DNA of 64,000 nt, from the NCBI GenBank assembly GCA_022376925.1, contig JAIOJX010000005.1, forward strand, positions 89,239,501 to 89,303,500, read 5' to 3'. A model generated the notes under the pieces. That model saw only the letters and a program-made list of their open reading frames with translations. It ran no database searches and was not told where the DNA came from. This stretch comes from Tragulus kanchil (taxonomy: Eukaryota; Chordata; Mammalia; Artiodactyla; Tragulidae). This document shows, piece by piece, positions 25,117-35,885 of this stretch. Position 1 is the first letter of the stretch. Every line of letters begins with the position of its first letter. The translations under genes and the position numbers were made by a program.

Positions 25117-25375
25117 GGGCTTCCCTGGTGGTCCAGTGGGTAGAGTCTGCCTTGCAGTGCAAGGGGCACCGGTTCAATCCTTGGCCCAGGAAGATCCCGC
25201 GTGCCACAGAGCTACTGGACTGGTATACCCTATTACAAGCCAGCACTCTGGAGCTCACGCACCCAGAGCTGGTGCTCTGCAGTGAGAAAGGCCACTGCAA
25301 CGGGAGGCCCACACAGGCCAAAGAATAAAGACGGATGAAAATAAATAAATAAATAAACAATAAAAGAGGCCAAAA
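25117..25375 (+). mobile_element. tRNA-Glu SINE, short-tailed CHR-like subfamily
   Basis: The head (ggcttccctggtggtccagt) and B box 'ggttcaatcc' are followed by 'gcactctggagctcacgcac' and 'gagaaaggccactgcaacgg'. The 3' end goes straight from 'aaagacggatgaaaata' to (AAAT)n. It lacks the 'gaccaatagaagtggcccgc' extension of the long form at 13999 and 32997. Confidence 0.85.
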
Positions 25376-26094
25376 TTTTAAAAAAGAAAGTAGAATGTTT
25401 CAAAAAAACATAGGAGGACTGATTTGAGCATACATGAAATACTTGGGACTCCCAGTAATAACAACCTGGGAGACCTCTATATGTGAGAAAGACCTTTCGA
25501 ATATAGACTTAGAGGCTAACATCACCTTCTTTAAACCCACAAGTAAGGGTTTACAATAGGACCTCCTCCTCCAAGCTCCCTAACAGATCTACGCGTGGCC
25601 TCTCCTTAAATAACTTTGGACACAGGGAGCTCAGTGCTCTCTGCATTGGCCCATTATATCTATGAGAAGCCCTAGTTTCTGGAAAGCTCATTCTCCCATG
25701 AAGCTGAAATTTGCTTCTCTATCATTTCCCCATGAACCCATTTGGTCACTGGGATCCCCTAGAGCTGCTTCCAGTAGAAGCCATTCAGAGATACTCCCCA
25801 GTTCCACTGTCAGTAAAAGAACGCCTTCATCATGGTCACTCCTGGGGCTCTTCCCTTGCCCACCATTCCACAGAAAGTGGAAAAATACTATAACTCAGAA
25901 AGGTTCTCTTTGTTTCTTCTGGAGAGCCCAGGATTAAACATTTACTGCTTTCTTCTTCTTCAGGACTACAGTGTATTTGGTACATAAAGCATCTGGCAAT
26001 CAGCTGCACAGATGGAGCGGAGCTGTGATGGGCGTGAAGGCCCTTCCTCAAGCAACTCACAGGCAGGTGATAGCAACAAGTAGGACAGGGACTT

Positions 26095-26256
26095 CCCTGG
26101 TGGTCCAGTGGCTAAGACACCCACTCCCAATGCAGGGGACCTGGTGTTCGATCCCTGATCAAGGGACTAGATCCCACACAACTAAGAGTTTACATGCTGC
26201 AATTAAAGATCCCAAATGCCTCAACTAAGACCTGGTGCAGCAAAATAATTATTATT
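26095..26256 (+). mobile_element. Older tRNA-Glu SINE, D8 second copy
   Basis: Duplicate of 24939-25100 at the 1,156-bp offset. Confidence 0.8.
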
Positions 26257-26272
26257 TTTAAAAAGCAAGACG

Positions 26273-26530
26273 GGGCTTCCCTGGTGGTCCAGTGGGTAGA
26301 GTCTGCCTTGCAGTGCAAGGGCACCGGTTCAATCCTTGGCCCAGGAAGATCCCGCGTGCCACAGAGCTACTGGACTGGTATACCCTATTACAAGCCAGCA
26401 CTCTGGAGCTCACGCACCCAGAGCTGGTGCTCTGCAGTGAGAAAGGCCACTGCAACGGGAGGCCCACACAGGCCAAAGAATAAAGACGGATGAAAATAAA
26501 TAAATAAATAAACAATAAAAGAGGCCAAAA
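26273..26530 (+). mobile_element. Short-tailed SINE, D8 second copy
   Basis: Duplicate of 25117-25375 with one G fewer in the G-run after the A box (caagggcacc). Such a run-length change between otherwise equal copies looks like sequencing error. Confidence 0.85.
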
Positions 26531-27026
26531 TTTTAAAAAAGAAAGTAGAATGTTTCAAAAAAACATAGGAGGACTGATTTGAGCATACATGAAATACTTG
26601 GGACTCCCAGTAATAACAACCTGGGAGACCTCTATATGTGAGAAAGACCTTTCGAATATAGACTTAGAGGCTAACATCACCTTCTTTAAACCCACAAGTA
26701 AGGGTTTACAATAGGACCTCCTCCTCCAAGCTCCCTAACAGATCTACGCGTGGCCTCTCCTTAAATAACTTTGGACACAGGGAGCTCAGTGCTCTCTGCA
26801 TTGGCCCATTATATCTATGAGAAGCCCTAGTTTCTGGAAAGCTCATTCTCCCATGAAGCTGAAATTTGCTTCTCTATCATTTCCCCATGAACCCATTTGG
26901 TCACTGGGATCCCCTAGAGCTGCTTCCAGTAGAAGCCATTCAGAGATACTCCCCAGTTCCACTGTCAGTAAAAGAACGCCTTCATCATGGTCACTCCTGG
27001 GGCTCTTCCCCTTGCCCACCATTCCA

Positions 27027-27585
27027 TCAGGATTGGGGGGGGTGGTTTCCAGCTTTATATGCACTCTTAAAACATTCTGTCTCCAACAAAATAGTACTTT
27101 CAGCAAACCATGTTTCTCTCTCCTGCCATTTAGTATGATCTACATTATTCATGAACTCTTCCAATAGTCCTAATGCCAAAAGCTTTGCTGCCAGAGGTGC
27201 AGAATTGATTTTGTGGAGTGCTTTGCACAATATGTATAATATCTTCTCATTTATTTATGTGAAAGGGTCCTATCCTGGGCTGAGCATCCAACTGGGCCAG
27301 GAAGTACAGGGCATTGGGTTTCTGGGCCACATTGGCTTGGAAACTCTGGGGTTTTGAGATGATGCCCACAGGGGGCCCACAGCAAATGGAGGCCCTTTCC
27401 CTAAGGGGCTCTCCTGGTCTTCCCCTACGCTGTGTAATGAGACTCCAAAGGCTCATGCCAAATTCCACTCTGGTCACCTCCCAGCTGGAGAAATACTCAA
27501 GTAACATTTGTAAAAATGGATTCCAGGGAGGACATTAAGTCTTCTGAAAGAGCATGCCTCATTGGGCTCTGTTTACTCTGAATAA
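27027..27585. other. Unassigned intergenic sequence
   Basis: No gene or named repeat. Overlapping frames of 66-116 codons exist on both strands but share no initiation context, splice structure or recognisable domain. Confidence 0.45.
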
Positions 27586-27587
27586 AA

Positions 27588-27790
27588 TCATGGCACAGTG
27601 GGAAGAGGATGAGGTTTGCAATTAGATACATGACTTCAAACACCAGCCCTGCCATCTGAGAGGGGACCCTTCTCTCTCAGCCTGTTTCCTGATTTGTAAA
27701 TTGGGTGAATATGCAAATTAAATGCTAAAAAAACCACAGGAGCACCTGTAGCAAGATTGGGCACATATAAATGCCCAACAGTAACAGTGC
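27588..27790 (+). repeat. MIR SINE
   Basis: MIR order on the plus strand: 'tggcacagtgggaagaggat', 'caccagccctgccatctgag', 'cagcctgtttcctgatttgt', 'ttgggcacatataaatgccc'. An old mammalian copy. Confidence 0.7.
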
Positions 27791-27884
27791 CCTCTGATTA
27801 TCAAGAAGTTCTTACCAACCTCATCTGAGCACTAAAAAACGTTTTCTTCATTTACTTAGCAAAATCCTGCTGAATCTTTTTGGT

Positions 27885-28405
27885 TCTTGTTGTAGGCAAA
27901 ATAATGTTTCTCTCCCCCAAAATATCCGTGTTCTAATCCCTAGAACCTACCGATGCTGCCTTATGTGACAAGCGATCTTAGAGATGTGATTAAGCTAGGG
28001 ATTGTGAGATGAAAAAGATGTGATCCTGGATTATCCAGGGGAGCCCAGTGTAATTACCAGGGTCCATATATGTGAAAGCGGAAGGCAGGGAAGTGAGAGA
28101 GAATGAGAGGTTAAACCCAAGCAAAGGGAGCGATGCAAGGGAGATTTGCAGATGCTAAAGTGCTGGCTTTGAGCATTCAGGAAAGGGTCATGAGCCAAAG
28201 AATCCCCTAGAAAGGAAAAAGGCAAAGAAACGAATTATCTCAGAGAGCCTCCTGAGGGCACTTTGCTATGAGGATACCTTGATTTCACCCGGATGAAACT
28301 CATGTCAGCCTTCTGACCTTCAGAATTGTGACATACTAAATTCATGTTGTTTTAAACCACTAAATTGTGGTAATGTTACAGTAGCAGTGAAAAAGCAATA
28401 CAGCC
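27885..28405 (+). mobile_element. MLT1-type LTR, older subfamily
   Basis: Text 'tgtaggcaaaataatgtttc', 'tgttctaatccctagaacct', 'tggattatccaggggagccc', 'gccttctgaccttcagaatt' and 'gttgttttaaaccactaaat' follows the older, longer MLT1 LTR. The D9 duplication begins at its 3' edge. Confidence 0.75.
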
Positions 28406-28584
28406 CCTAATCCCTCTCTACCCTGGAAGATCTGTCAATCCCCTTTTCAAATTTTGGGGCACCTTTGAAATCCTTCAGCTTGATTCTGACCCAAACCAAA
28501 CTCTACTGGAAGAAGAAGAGAAGTTAAGTCTGATCTTGAAGAGACCCATCCCATCAATAGATAACATTGAGTGCTTCTAAGTAC

Positions 28585-28775
28585 ATGATGTGTATTAATT
28601 CATTTAATTCTCACTGTCTGTAAAGTAGGTACTTTATGCCTCCCCTTTACAGATGGGAGGCTGTGGCACAAATATGTTAAGTAATATATCCAAGGTCCAT
28701 ACCACTGGTAAGTAACAAAATGTAGATTTAAACTCAAGAAGTTCTTTCTTCAAAGTCCAATCTCTAAACCACTGC
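28585..28775 (-). repeat. MIR SINE, reverse, well preserved
   Basis: Minus-strand MIR order: 'attcatttaattctcactgt', 'cctttacagatgggaggctg', 'atatatccaaggtccatacc', 'caatctctaaaccactgctt'. Covers most of the element. Confidence 0.87.
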
Positions 28776-29384
28776 TTTATGCAGCAAAAAGTTCCCATCC
28801 TTGGGAGTGAGGAGCTGGAAACACCATCTCAGCTTCTCCCCTTCCAGAGTCACTCCATCAGTATGATCTGAGATTTAAAACAGCATGTTCCCCTCCCTCT
28901 AGAGTTTGTAAAGTTGTTGGAGAGTGGAAGCCAGTCTACCAGTCCCATTTCTGGACTGCAGTCACTGGCAGGACCCAGAAAGCTTACCATGATGCTTGGA
29001 AAAGACTAGTCCAGATAGAGTGCTCCCTCACACACACACAAGTCTACCCCTCTCCCACACTGCCTTATGCTGAGCCCCAGAAAGGTTCCAGTCATCCCCT
29101 GCTGGCCAGGCTGGTGTGGGGGCTCCACAGAACAGGGCGCCTGCCACCCTCTGTGATACTACAGGGTGGGCCTGATACAGGTATCAAGTGAAAAGAAGAG
29201 TACAATGGTGTGAGTGATGTGTTCTTAGAAAAGTTAATTATTTGGAATGTGTTCAGAATGTTGCCTAGTTCACAGAAAGGCTATGCAGTAAAACTATGCA
29301 AACATATGTTTAACATATTCAGTTTCTTTCCTTGGACAGAGGGGTGCCAGGAAGACTCATGTACGGTTGTCTATGCTTCCCAGG
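28776..29384. other. Unassigned intergenic sequence
   Basis: No gene or named repeat. It contains a short CA run near 29031. The sequence recurs in copy B of D9. Confidence 0.45.
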
Positions 29385-29482
29385 CTTTCATGTGCACACA
29401 CATCACCTAGGGAGCTTCTGATCTAGAAGGTCTGAGACAGAGTCATTCTGTGTTTCCAACAAGGTAATGCAGATCCCGCTGG
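29385..29482 (-). mobile_element. MER5-like DNA transposon fragment
   Basis: 'cacacacatcacctagggag', 'tcattctgtgtttccaacaa' and 'ggtaatgcagatcccgctgg' follow the complement of MER5A. Truncated here by the D9 junction. The fuller copy is at 30488-30597. Confidence 0.55.
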
Positions 29483-29688
29483 ACTAAATTGTAAGATGAA
29501 AAGCAATACAGCCCCTAATCCCTCTACCCTGGAAGATCTGTCAATCCCCTTTTCAAATTTTGGGGCACCTTTGAAATCCTTCAGCTTGATTCTGACCCAA
29601 ACCAAACTCTACTGGAAGAAGAAGAAGTTAAGTCTGATCTTGAAGAGACCCATCCCATCAATAGATAACATTGAGTGCTTCTAAGTAC

Positions 29689-29879
29689 ATGATGTGTATT
29701 AATTCATTTAATTCTCACTGTCTGTAAAGTAGGTACTTTATGCCTCCCCTTTACAGATGGGAGGCTGTGGCACAAATATGTTAAGTAATATATCCAAGGT
29801 CCATACCACTGGTAAGTAACAAAATGTAGATTTAAACTCAAGAAGTTCTTTCTTCAAAGTCCAATCTCTAAACCACTGC
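29689..29879 (-). repeat. MIR SINE, D9 second copy
   Basis: Duplicate of 28585-28775 at an offset of about 1,104 bp. Confidence 0.85.
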
Positions 29880-30487
29880 TTTATGCAGCAAAAAGTTCCC
29901 ATCCTTGGGAGTGAGGAGCTGGAAACACCATCTCAGCTTCTCCCCTTCCAGAGTCACTCCATCAGTATGATCTGAGATTTAAAACAGCATGTTCCCTCCT
30001 CTAGAGTTTGTAAAGTTGTTGGAGAGTGGAAGCCAGTCTACCAGTCCCATTTCTGGACTGCAGTCACTGGCAGGACCCAGAAAGCTTACCATGATGCTTG
30101 GAAAAGACTAGTCCAGATAGAGTGCTCCCTCACACACACACAAGTCTACCCCTCTCCCACACTGCCTTATGCTGAGCCCCAGAAAGGTTCCAGTCATCCC
30201 CTGCTGGCCAGGCTGGTGTGGGGGCTCCACAGAACAGGGCGCCTGCCACCCTCTGTGATACTACAGGGTGGGCCTGATACAGGTATCAAGTGAAAAGAAG
30301 AGTACAATGGTGTGAGTGATGTGTTCTTAGAAAAGTTAATTATTTGGAATGTGTTCAGAATGTTGCCTAGTTCACAGAAAGGCTATGCAGTAAAACTATG
30401 CAAACATATGTTTAACATATTCAGTTTCTTTCCTTGGACAGAGGGGTGCCAGGGAAGACTCATGTACGGCTGTCTATGCTTCCCAGG

Positions 30488-30597
30488 CTTTCATGTGCAC
30501 ACACATCACCTAGGGAGCTTCTGATCTAGAAGGTCTGAGACAGAGTCATTCTGTGTTTCCAACAAGGTAATGCAGATCCCGCTGGGCCACGGAACAA
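30488..30597 (-). mobile_element. MER5-like fragment, D9 second copy
   Basis: Duplicate of 29385-29482 that continues into 'gggccacgg', the genuine flank. Confidence 0.55.
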
Positions 30598-31144
30598 GGT
30601 TGGAATATGGAAGGTATAAAATACAGATAATGTTACCAGGAAGTCAACCTCATAATGAGAAGATGCTGTGAGGGTCCAGTGTGTACCTTGAGCACAGCTA
30701 GAAGCCTGGTCTTTCAAACCTTTCTCTCTTTCTGGGCAAGTGGCTCTGGGCAGAAGGCGTTCCTCAGCCTGGCCAGGATGATGGCAGCTGGCCATTTCCA
30801 CTGAAAACCTGGCCATGCCTCAAGCACGTAGGCAGCATTTAGCCAAGAGGTCAAAGGAGTTGACGAGTAGAGAATTACACCCTCAAAGCCTCCCCATCCC
30901 CTACGAAATAAACACCAAGCTCCCTGAGATTCACAATCATGTCAACGAGATTCAAAACACTAACCTCCTTTCAACCACACGGGTTCCCAAATACTACTGG
31001 CTGTAACAAGATGGCCTCTCACTTGATCAAACAATCACCCCTGTCACTCTGAAGTCCTAGAGGCTTGCTAGCTCAGTCAATAAGGTGGAGAGTACCCCTC
31101 TGGGCCTCTCAGAGCTCATTTTTTGTCCCCTCTGCCTTCCAAGT
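30598..31144. other. Unassigned intergenic sequence
   Basis: No gene or named repeat. Frames at 30526 (minus) and 30815 (plus) show no domain or low-complexity bias suggesting protein. Confidence 0.45.
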
Positions 31145-31285
31145 CCTTATTTCTCAAAGCGTGGTCCATGGCCCAGCAGCACAGGCACTGGGAACTTGTT
31201 AAAACATGCAGACCCTTGGGCCCCACTCAGACTGACTGGATCAGAAGTTGTGTTTTAACCAGATGCCTGGGGGGAAAGTCAGAGC
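31145..31285 (+). mobile_element. MER5A-type (hAT-Charlie) DNA transposon
   Basis: Order 'tttctcaaagcgtggtccat', 'cactgggaacttgttaaaac', 'cccttgggccccactcagac' and 'tcagaagttgtgttttaacc' matches MER5A. A non-autonomous element that overlaps the 124-codon frame at 31123, which is therefore unlikely to be a gene. Confidence 0.82.
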
Positions 31286-32039
31286 AGCACTGGCCTAAGC
31301 CACTTCTAGTTCTCATACTTCACTCTCAGCCCAGATCTCAACTTCCCTCTCCCAAGCAGGTCAGCCTGACCCAGATGATGAGTATAAATCTAGCCTTATC
31401 TCTGGCTCTCCTTGGTTACATCTCCTTTCAGAAGCTTCCAGTACATTCCTCATCTTCCTCTATCAGGACCAATTCTCTAGCCATAACCCCTCCTTAAGTC
31501 AATCCTAGAAAGTGTCCATAGCCCTCACTTAAGAATCCTTGCAATAATTTTTTTCTTCCTAAATAATAAATTATTTGTTGGAAGGTTTTAAGCTGTGGCC
31601 AGTCGAGTTGCTCTGCATAGGCAGACGGCTGTGCTGTGTTTCCCACTCTGGCCCCTGAGGCTGCCAGTGCACCTGGAGAAGGTGTCCACCTCGGTGGGAC
31701 AAAGAGGGAAGGCCACCACTGGGGGACAGCTCTGTGTGGAGTTCTTGTCCTTGTAGAACCTTGCATTGTAACAGAGGAAACAGCAAAATTGCCAGCAGCT
31801 GCTATGGCTCAAATGGCACCGGCCAGGATGACCCAGGTCATTTCAGGGCAGGTGGGGTTATTCCAAGGAATCACTTTTAGAAATGAAGCAACCAAGAGTC
31901 CCTCTAAGACCCTCGAGGCCTGAAATAAATTTTGAATTTACTCTTGGAGTAATGAATGATCCTGTCCCCCTTTTTATTCTGTGTGAGAACAGCCTTCACA
32001 AGTCTCCATGAAGGCTTCTTAGTTTGTGCTTTATTTTTT
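31286..32039. other. Unassigned intergenic sequence, GC-richer
   Basis: Several overlapping frames of 71-124 codons occur on both strands near 31490-31920 with no recognisable domain. I see no splice-bounded exon I can support. The multi-frame openness matches a local rise in GC. Confidence 0.4.
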
Positions 32040-32450
32040 TAATCCAGTCCATCAATTTCTCCCAGAACATAAAAATACACACAGAAAATTTGTAATATAA
32101 ATGCAGACACTTTTATCAAAGAAAATAAAAACTAGTTCACCAAGCAGAGATGATCACAGATCATATGTGAGTCTGTTTCCTTCCTTAGTCCTGTATGTCT
32201 AATATATATACACAGTTATGTTTTACACCCTTATCTACATATGCACCAAAATATAGAACATACTTTATAAATCAGAAGTGATATCAGAGTGAGTATTATA
32301 CACTGCTTTTTAACTTAAGTATGTACTATCTCATGTCATTAAACTTTCCTTGAAAACATAATTGTTCATATCACGTTTAGTCATGTGGGTCTGATCAAAA
32401 TGTATCTGTCCACTCCTCTAATGTTGACCATTAATAATGGTTCAATTTTT
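32040..32450 (-). mobile_element. Old L1-type LINE 3' region, reverse
   Basis: 'ctttttaacttaagtatgta', 'tcatgtcattaaactttcct', 'tgaccattaataatggttca' resembles the complement of an old L1 3' UTR. Highly diverged. Confidence 0.4.
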
Positions 32451-32529
32451 TTTTGCTTGTTTTTGTTTTTGTTTTTGCTTATTTTAGTTTTTGATACCTT
32501 TCCCACTTGGTTTAATAAAAAGTGACTCA

Positions 32530-32775
32530 AACCTTTCACTTATTTACATTGCTCAAACATTTATTGAGCACCTACTCAATGTCAGGTACTCTACCAAATG
32601 GTAAGGATGTAAAGATGAATTACTGAGGAACTCACAATCTTGTGAAAAGACAGGCAGATAAGCAAATGTGCAGAGTATAGTAATACCTGTGATAAAGGGA
32701 TGCACAAGGTAGGAAACGAGACTCTTAGGCATGGAGAGAGATTCCCTAGGGAGTTCTTAGCATGGAGGATAATTT
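32530..32775. repeat. Ancient interspersed repeat, family not assigned
   Basis: 'acatttattgagcacctact', 'caatgtcaggtactctacca' and 'aggaactcacaatcttgtga' form the widely seen ancient mammalian pattern also hinted at near 12660. A library search is needed to name it. Confidence 0.45.
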
Positions 32776-32996
32776 CAGAGAGTTTTGAGTAATGCATCCC
32801 TTCCAAGATAAGAATCATTGTTGCTTACAAATCTTTTGCCACCTCTGTGTTTATGGTAGCAATGTATTATCATGACATTTTCCATTTCTCTCCCATTTTC
32901 AATATCAAAACACAACTTCCCAAGTCTCTGGAGACATCAAAAATCCTCTGCAGTTCCTCATGTAACCACATTTTTTCTAATAGAAACCAGTGGAAG

Positions 32997-33335
32997 GGGC
33001 TTCCCCTAGTAGTCCAGCGGGTAAGGACACCGCCTTGGAATGCAAGGGGCGCCAGTTTGATCCCTGGCCTGGGAAGATCTCGTGTGCCGCGGAGCGGCTG
33101 GACTGATGTGTCCAATTACTGAGTCGGAGCTCTGGCGCACATGTGCCCAGAGCCGGCGCTTTGCGACGACAGAGGCCACCGCGCTGGGAGGCCCACGGGA
33201 GCCGAAGAACAAAGACGGATGAAAATAGAGAAATGAAAGACCAATAGAAGTGGCCCGCCCATCCCCCTCCCTCCCCACCCCACCCCTCAAAAAAGATAAA
33301 TAAATAAAATATATGTTTAAAAAAAAAAAAAAAAA
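32997..33335 (+). mobile_element. tRNA-Glu SINE, long-tailed CHR-like subfamily
   Basis: Near full length. A changed head (cttcccctagtagtccagcg) is followed by 'gccgcggagcggctggactg', 'gcgacgacagaggccaccgc', 'gaccaatagaagtggcccgc', a C-rich tail and poly(A). A perfect 15-bp target duplication, agaaaccagtggaag, lies at 32982-32996 and 33336-33350. Long ORFs on the minus strand here (129 and 159 codons) are SINE translations. Confidence 0.92.
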
Positions 33336-33489
33336 AGAAACCAGTGGAAGGATGACAAGGATAGGCCCCTTCATCCTGGAGATCAAGTTCCACAAAGGCT
33401 AGGTAGATGACCTGAGCTCTCACCACAAGGGCAGGTTCAGAGTAGGACTCCTGCATCTGTTCTGTTCAGAGTAGACTAGATGCTCTAAC

Positions 33490-33915
33490 ATCTGTTATGG
33501 GTAGAATCGTGTTCCTCCCCAAAATGCTGAAGTTCTAAACCCACTACCTGTGAATATGATCTTATTTGGAAATGGGGTATTTGCAGATGATCAAGTTAAG
33601 ATGGTCATTAGAGTAAGACTTAATCCAATATAAATGGGATTCTTATAAAAAGAGAAAATTGGGACACAAGAGACAGACACATACAGAAAGAATACCATGT
33701 GAGGAGGAAAACAGACATGGGGATCTACAAGTCAAGGGACACCAAAGATTCCTAGCAAACACCAGAAGCTAGGAGAAAGGGATGGTACATATTCTCCTTC
33801 AGAGCCTTCAGTAGAAATCAAACATGCCGACATCCTGATTTCAGACTTCCAGCCACCAGAAAATAAATTTTGTTTACGCCACTCCATTTGCAGCACTCTG
33901 TTGTATACAACAGCC
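33490..33915 (+). mobile_element. MLT1-type LTR
   Basis: Order 'gtagaatcgtgttcctcccc', 'tgatcttatttggaaatggg', 'agactaatcc'-like text, 'gggacacaagagacagacac', 'ttcagacttccagccaccag'. D10 begins inside it at 33564, giving a truncated second copy at 34643-34994. Confidence 0.75.
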
Positions 33916-33921
33916 CCCCTG

Positions 33922-34068
33922 TTGTTGTTCAGTCACTCAGATGTGTCCGACTCTTTGCAACCCCATGGATTGCAGCACGCCAGGCTTCTCTGTCCTTTGC
34001 TGTTTCCCAGAGTTTGCTCAAACTCATGTCCATTGAGTTGGTGATGCCATCCAACCATCAAACTGAGT
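33922..34068 (-). mobile_element. BovB LINE 3' end, reverse
   Basis: Plus-strand text 'tgttgttcagtcactcagat', 'ccccatggattgcagcacgc', 'ctcaaactcatgtccattga' and 'ggtgatgccatccaaccatc' is the complement of the BovB 3' terminus shared with Bov-A tails. A second copy lies at 35001-35147. Confidence 0.78.
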
Positions 34069-34153
34069 TTTGCATACCATGAATTTTAAAATCTAGTGTA
34101 CTGTACGTCATACCTTTAATAAGGAAACACATAGGAAGAAAGAAGGCCAGGTA

Positions 34154-34480
34154 GGGCTTCCTGGTGGTCCAGTGGGTAGGACACCGCCTTGCAGTGCAAG
34201 GGCGCTGGTTTGATCCCTGGCCTGGGAAGATCCCACGTGTCGTGGAGCAGTTGGACTGATGTGTCCAATTACGAGCCGGAACTCTGGAGCACATACGCCC
34301 AGAGTCGAAGCTCTGCAACAACAGAGGCCACCACGATGGGAGGCCCACATGGGCCAAAGAACAAAGAACAAAGATGGACAAATGAAAGACCAATAGAAGT
34401 GGCCCGCCTGCTTCCCTTCCTCCCCACCCTACCCCTGCCAAAATAAATAAATAAATAAATCTTTAAAAAAAAAAAAAAAA
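34154..34480 (+). mobile_element. tRNA-Glu SINE, long form (error-bearing copy)
   Basis: Same subfamily as 13999 and 32997. Target duplication ggccaggta at 34145-34153 with gaccaggta at 34481-34489. Four one-base deletions relative to the second copy at 35233 suggest sequencing error rather than decay. Confidence 0.9.
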
Positions 34481-34642
34481 GACCAGGTAATAGCAGTCCC
34501 AAATTCTTAATGAGTCATTAGCTGCCATCATCGTTTCGAGATGGACATGAGCAGAAAGAAAACTCCAGGCAAAACTTTGCTCCAAATCCTTATGCTCCAA
34601 CTAATAACTTTCATTACACATGTACCAAAATGCTGATCTTAT

Positions 34643-34994
34643 ATTTGGAAATGGGGTATTTGCAGATGATCAAGTTAAGATGGTCATTAGAGTAAGACTT
34701 AATCCAATATAAATGGGATTCTTATAAAAAGAGAAAATTGGGACACAAGAGACAGACACATACAGAAAGAATACCATGTGAGGAGGAAAACAGACATGGG
34801 GATCTACAAGTCAAGGGACACCAAAGATTCCTAGCAAACACCAGAAGCTAGGAGAAAGGGATGGTACATATTCTCCTTCAGAGCCTTCAGTAGAAATCAA
34901 ACATGCCGACATCCTGATTTCAGACTTCCAGCCACCAGAAAATAAATTTTGTTTACGCCACTCCATTTGCAGCACTCTGTTGTATACAACAGCC
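34643..34994 (+). mobile_element. MLT1 LTR, truncated D10 second copy
   Basis: Repeats the 3' part of 33490-33915 with no independent 5' end. Confidence 0.75.
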
Positions 34995-35000
34995 CCCCTG

Positions 35001-35147
35001 TTGTTGTTCAGTCACTCAGATGTGTCCGACTCTTTGCAACCCCATGGATTGCAGCACGCCAGGCTTCTCTGTCCTTTGCTGTTTCCCAGAGTTTGCTCAA
35101 ACTCATGTCCATTGAGTTGGTGATGCCATCCAACCATCAAACTGAGT
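35001..35147 (-). mobile_element. BovB 3' end, D10 second copy
   Basis: Duplicate of 33922-34068 at the 1,079-bp offset. Confidence 0.78.
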
Positions 35148-35232
35148 TTTGCATACCATGAATTTTAAAATCTAGTGTACTGTACGTCATACCTTTAATA
35201 AGGAAACACATAGGAAGAAAGAAGGCCAGGTA

Positions 35233-35573
35233 GGGCTTCCCTGGTGGTCCAGTGGGTAAGGACACCGCCTTGCAGTGCAAGGGGCGCTGGTTTGATCCCT
35301 GGCCTGGGAAGATCCCACGTGTCGTGGAGCAGTTGGACTGATGTGTCCAATTACCGAGCCGGAACTCTGGAGCACATACGCCCAGAGTCGAAGCTCTGCA
35401 ACAACAGAGGCCACCACGATGGGAGGCCCACATGGGCCAAAGAACAAAGAACAAAGATGGACAAATGAAAGACCAATAGAAGTGGCCCGCCTGCTTCCCT
35501 TCCTCCCCACCCTACCCCTGCCAAAATAAATAAATAAATAAATCTTTAAAAAAAAAAAAAAAAGACCAGGTAA
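35233..35573 (+). mobile_element. tRNA-Glu SINE, long form (cleaner D10 copy)
   Basis: Duplicate of 34154-34480 with full runs (cttccctgg, gggtaaggac, aaggggcg, attaccgag). These restore the subfamily consensus, so this copy is probably the accurate one. Confidence 0.92.
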
Positions 35574-35749
35574 TAGCAGTCCCAAATTCTTAATGAGTCA
35601 TTAGCTGCCATCATCGTTTCGAGATGGACATGAGCAGAAAGAAAACTCCAGGCAAAACTTTGCTCCAAATCCTTATGCTCCAATCTAATAAGCCATATTC
35701 ATTACACATGTACCAGAATTTCTTTCATCCCTGTCATCTGAGTCAGAAA

Positions 35750-35882
35750 GCTTCACAGAGTCAGAAAGCTCTGTGAAGGTAGGGACCCTTGTTTATTATA
35801 ATATTCTCAATGCCTAGTAGGTGTGACTGTCAATAGTTATTCAAGAAGTAGAACTTTGAACAAATGAATGAATGAATGAACA
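35750..35882 (+). repeat. L2 LINE 3' end
   Basis: 'ctgtgaaggtagggaccctt', 'attctcaatgcctagtaggt' and a terminal (GAAT)n-type tract (aaatgaatgaatgaatgaac) are the hallmark of an L2 3' end. Confidence 0.78.
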
Positions 35883-35885
35883 GCC

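Larger units (their letters stand above)
24712..27026. repeat. Tandem direct duplication D8 (unit 1,156 bp)
   Basis: Copy A is 24712-25867 and copy B is 25868-27026, sharing the microhomology cca. Differences are near the start of copy B (aactcagaaaggtt and ctttgtttc against aaatcagaaatgtt and ctttttttc), one G lost from copy B's SINE near 26320, and one C lost at the end of copy A near 25856. Two tRNA-Glu SINEs are thereby doubled. Confidence 0.95.
28391..30585. repeat. Tandem direct duplication D9 (unit about 1,105 bp)
   Basis: Copy A is 28391-29482 and copy B is 29499-30585. Junction 29483-29498 reads 'actaaattgtaagatg', a shortened likeness of the MLT1 text before copy A (actaaattgtggtaatg...). 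Copy B therefore starts inside the true upstream flank. Copy B is short by 2, 2 and 2 bases in repetitive spots and copy A lacks one G near 29350. Confidence 0.95.
33564..35716. repeat. Tandem direct duplication D10 (unit 1,079 bp)
   Basis: Copy A is 33564-34636 and copy B is 34643-35716. Copy A's SINE lacks single bases at four places where copy B has a longer run (cttcctgg, gggtaggac, aagggcg, attacgag). Copy A's last 30 bases are also garbled (ctaataactttcatt against ctaataagccatattcatt). The junction 'tgctgatcttat' resembles the upstream flank 'tgatctt'. All this fits unpolished long-read sequence at a contig end. Confidence 0.95.

Noticed and set aside
31123..31923. Overlapping frames of 71-124 codons on both strands as a gene
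   Set aside because: The first lies in a MER5A element. The others open in several frames together, with no domain or exon structure.
32977..33456. 159-codon minus-strand frame with a phenylalanine run
   Set aside because: It is the reverse translation of a SINE and its poly(A) tail.
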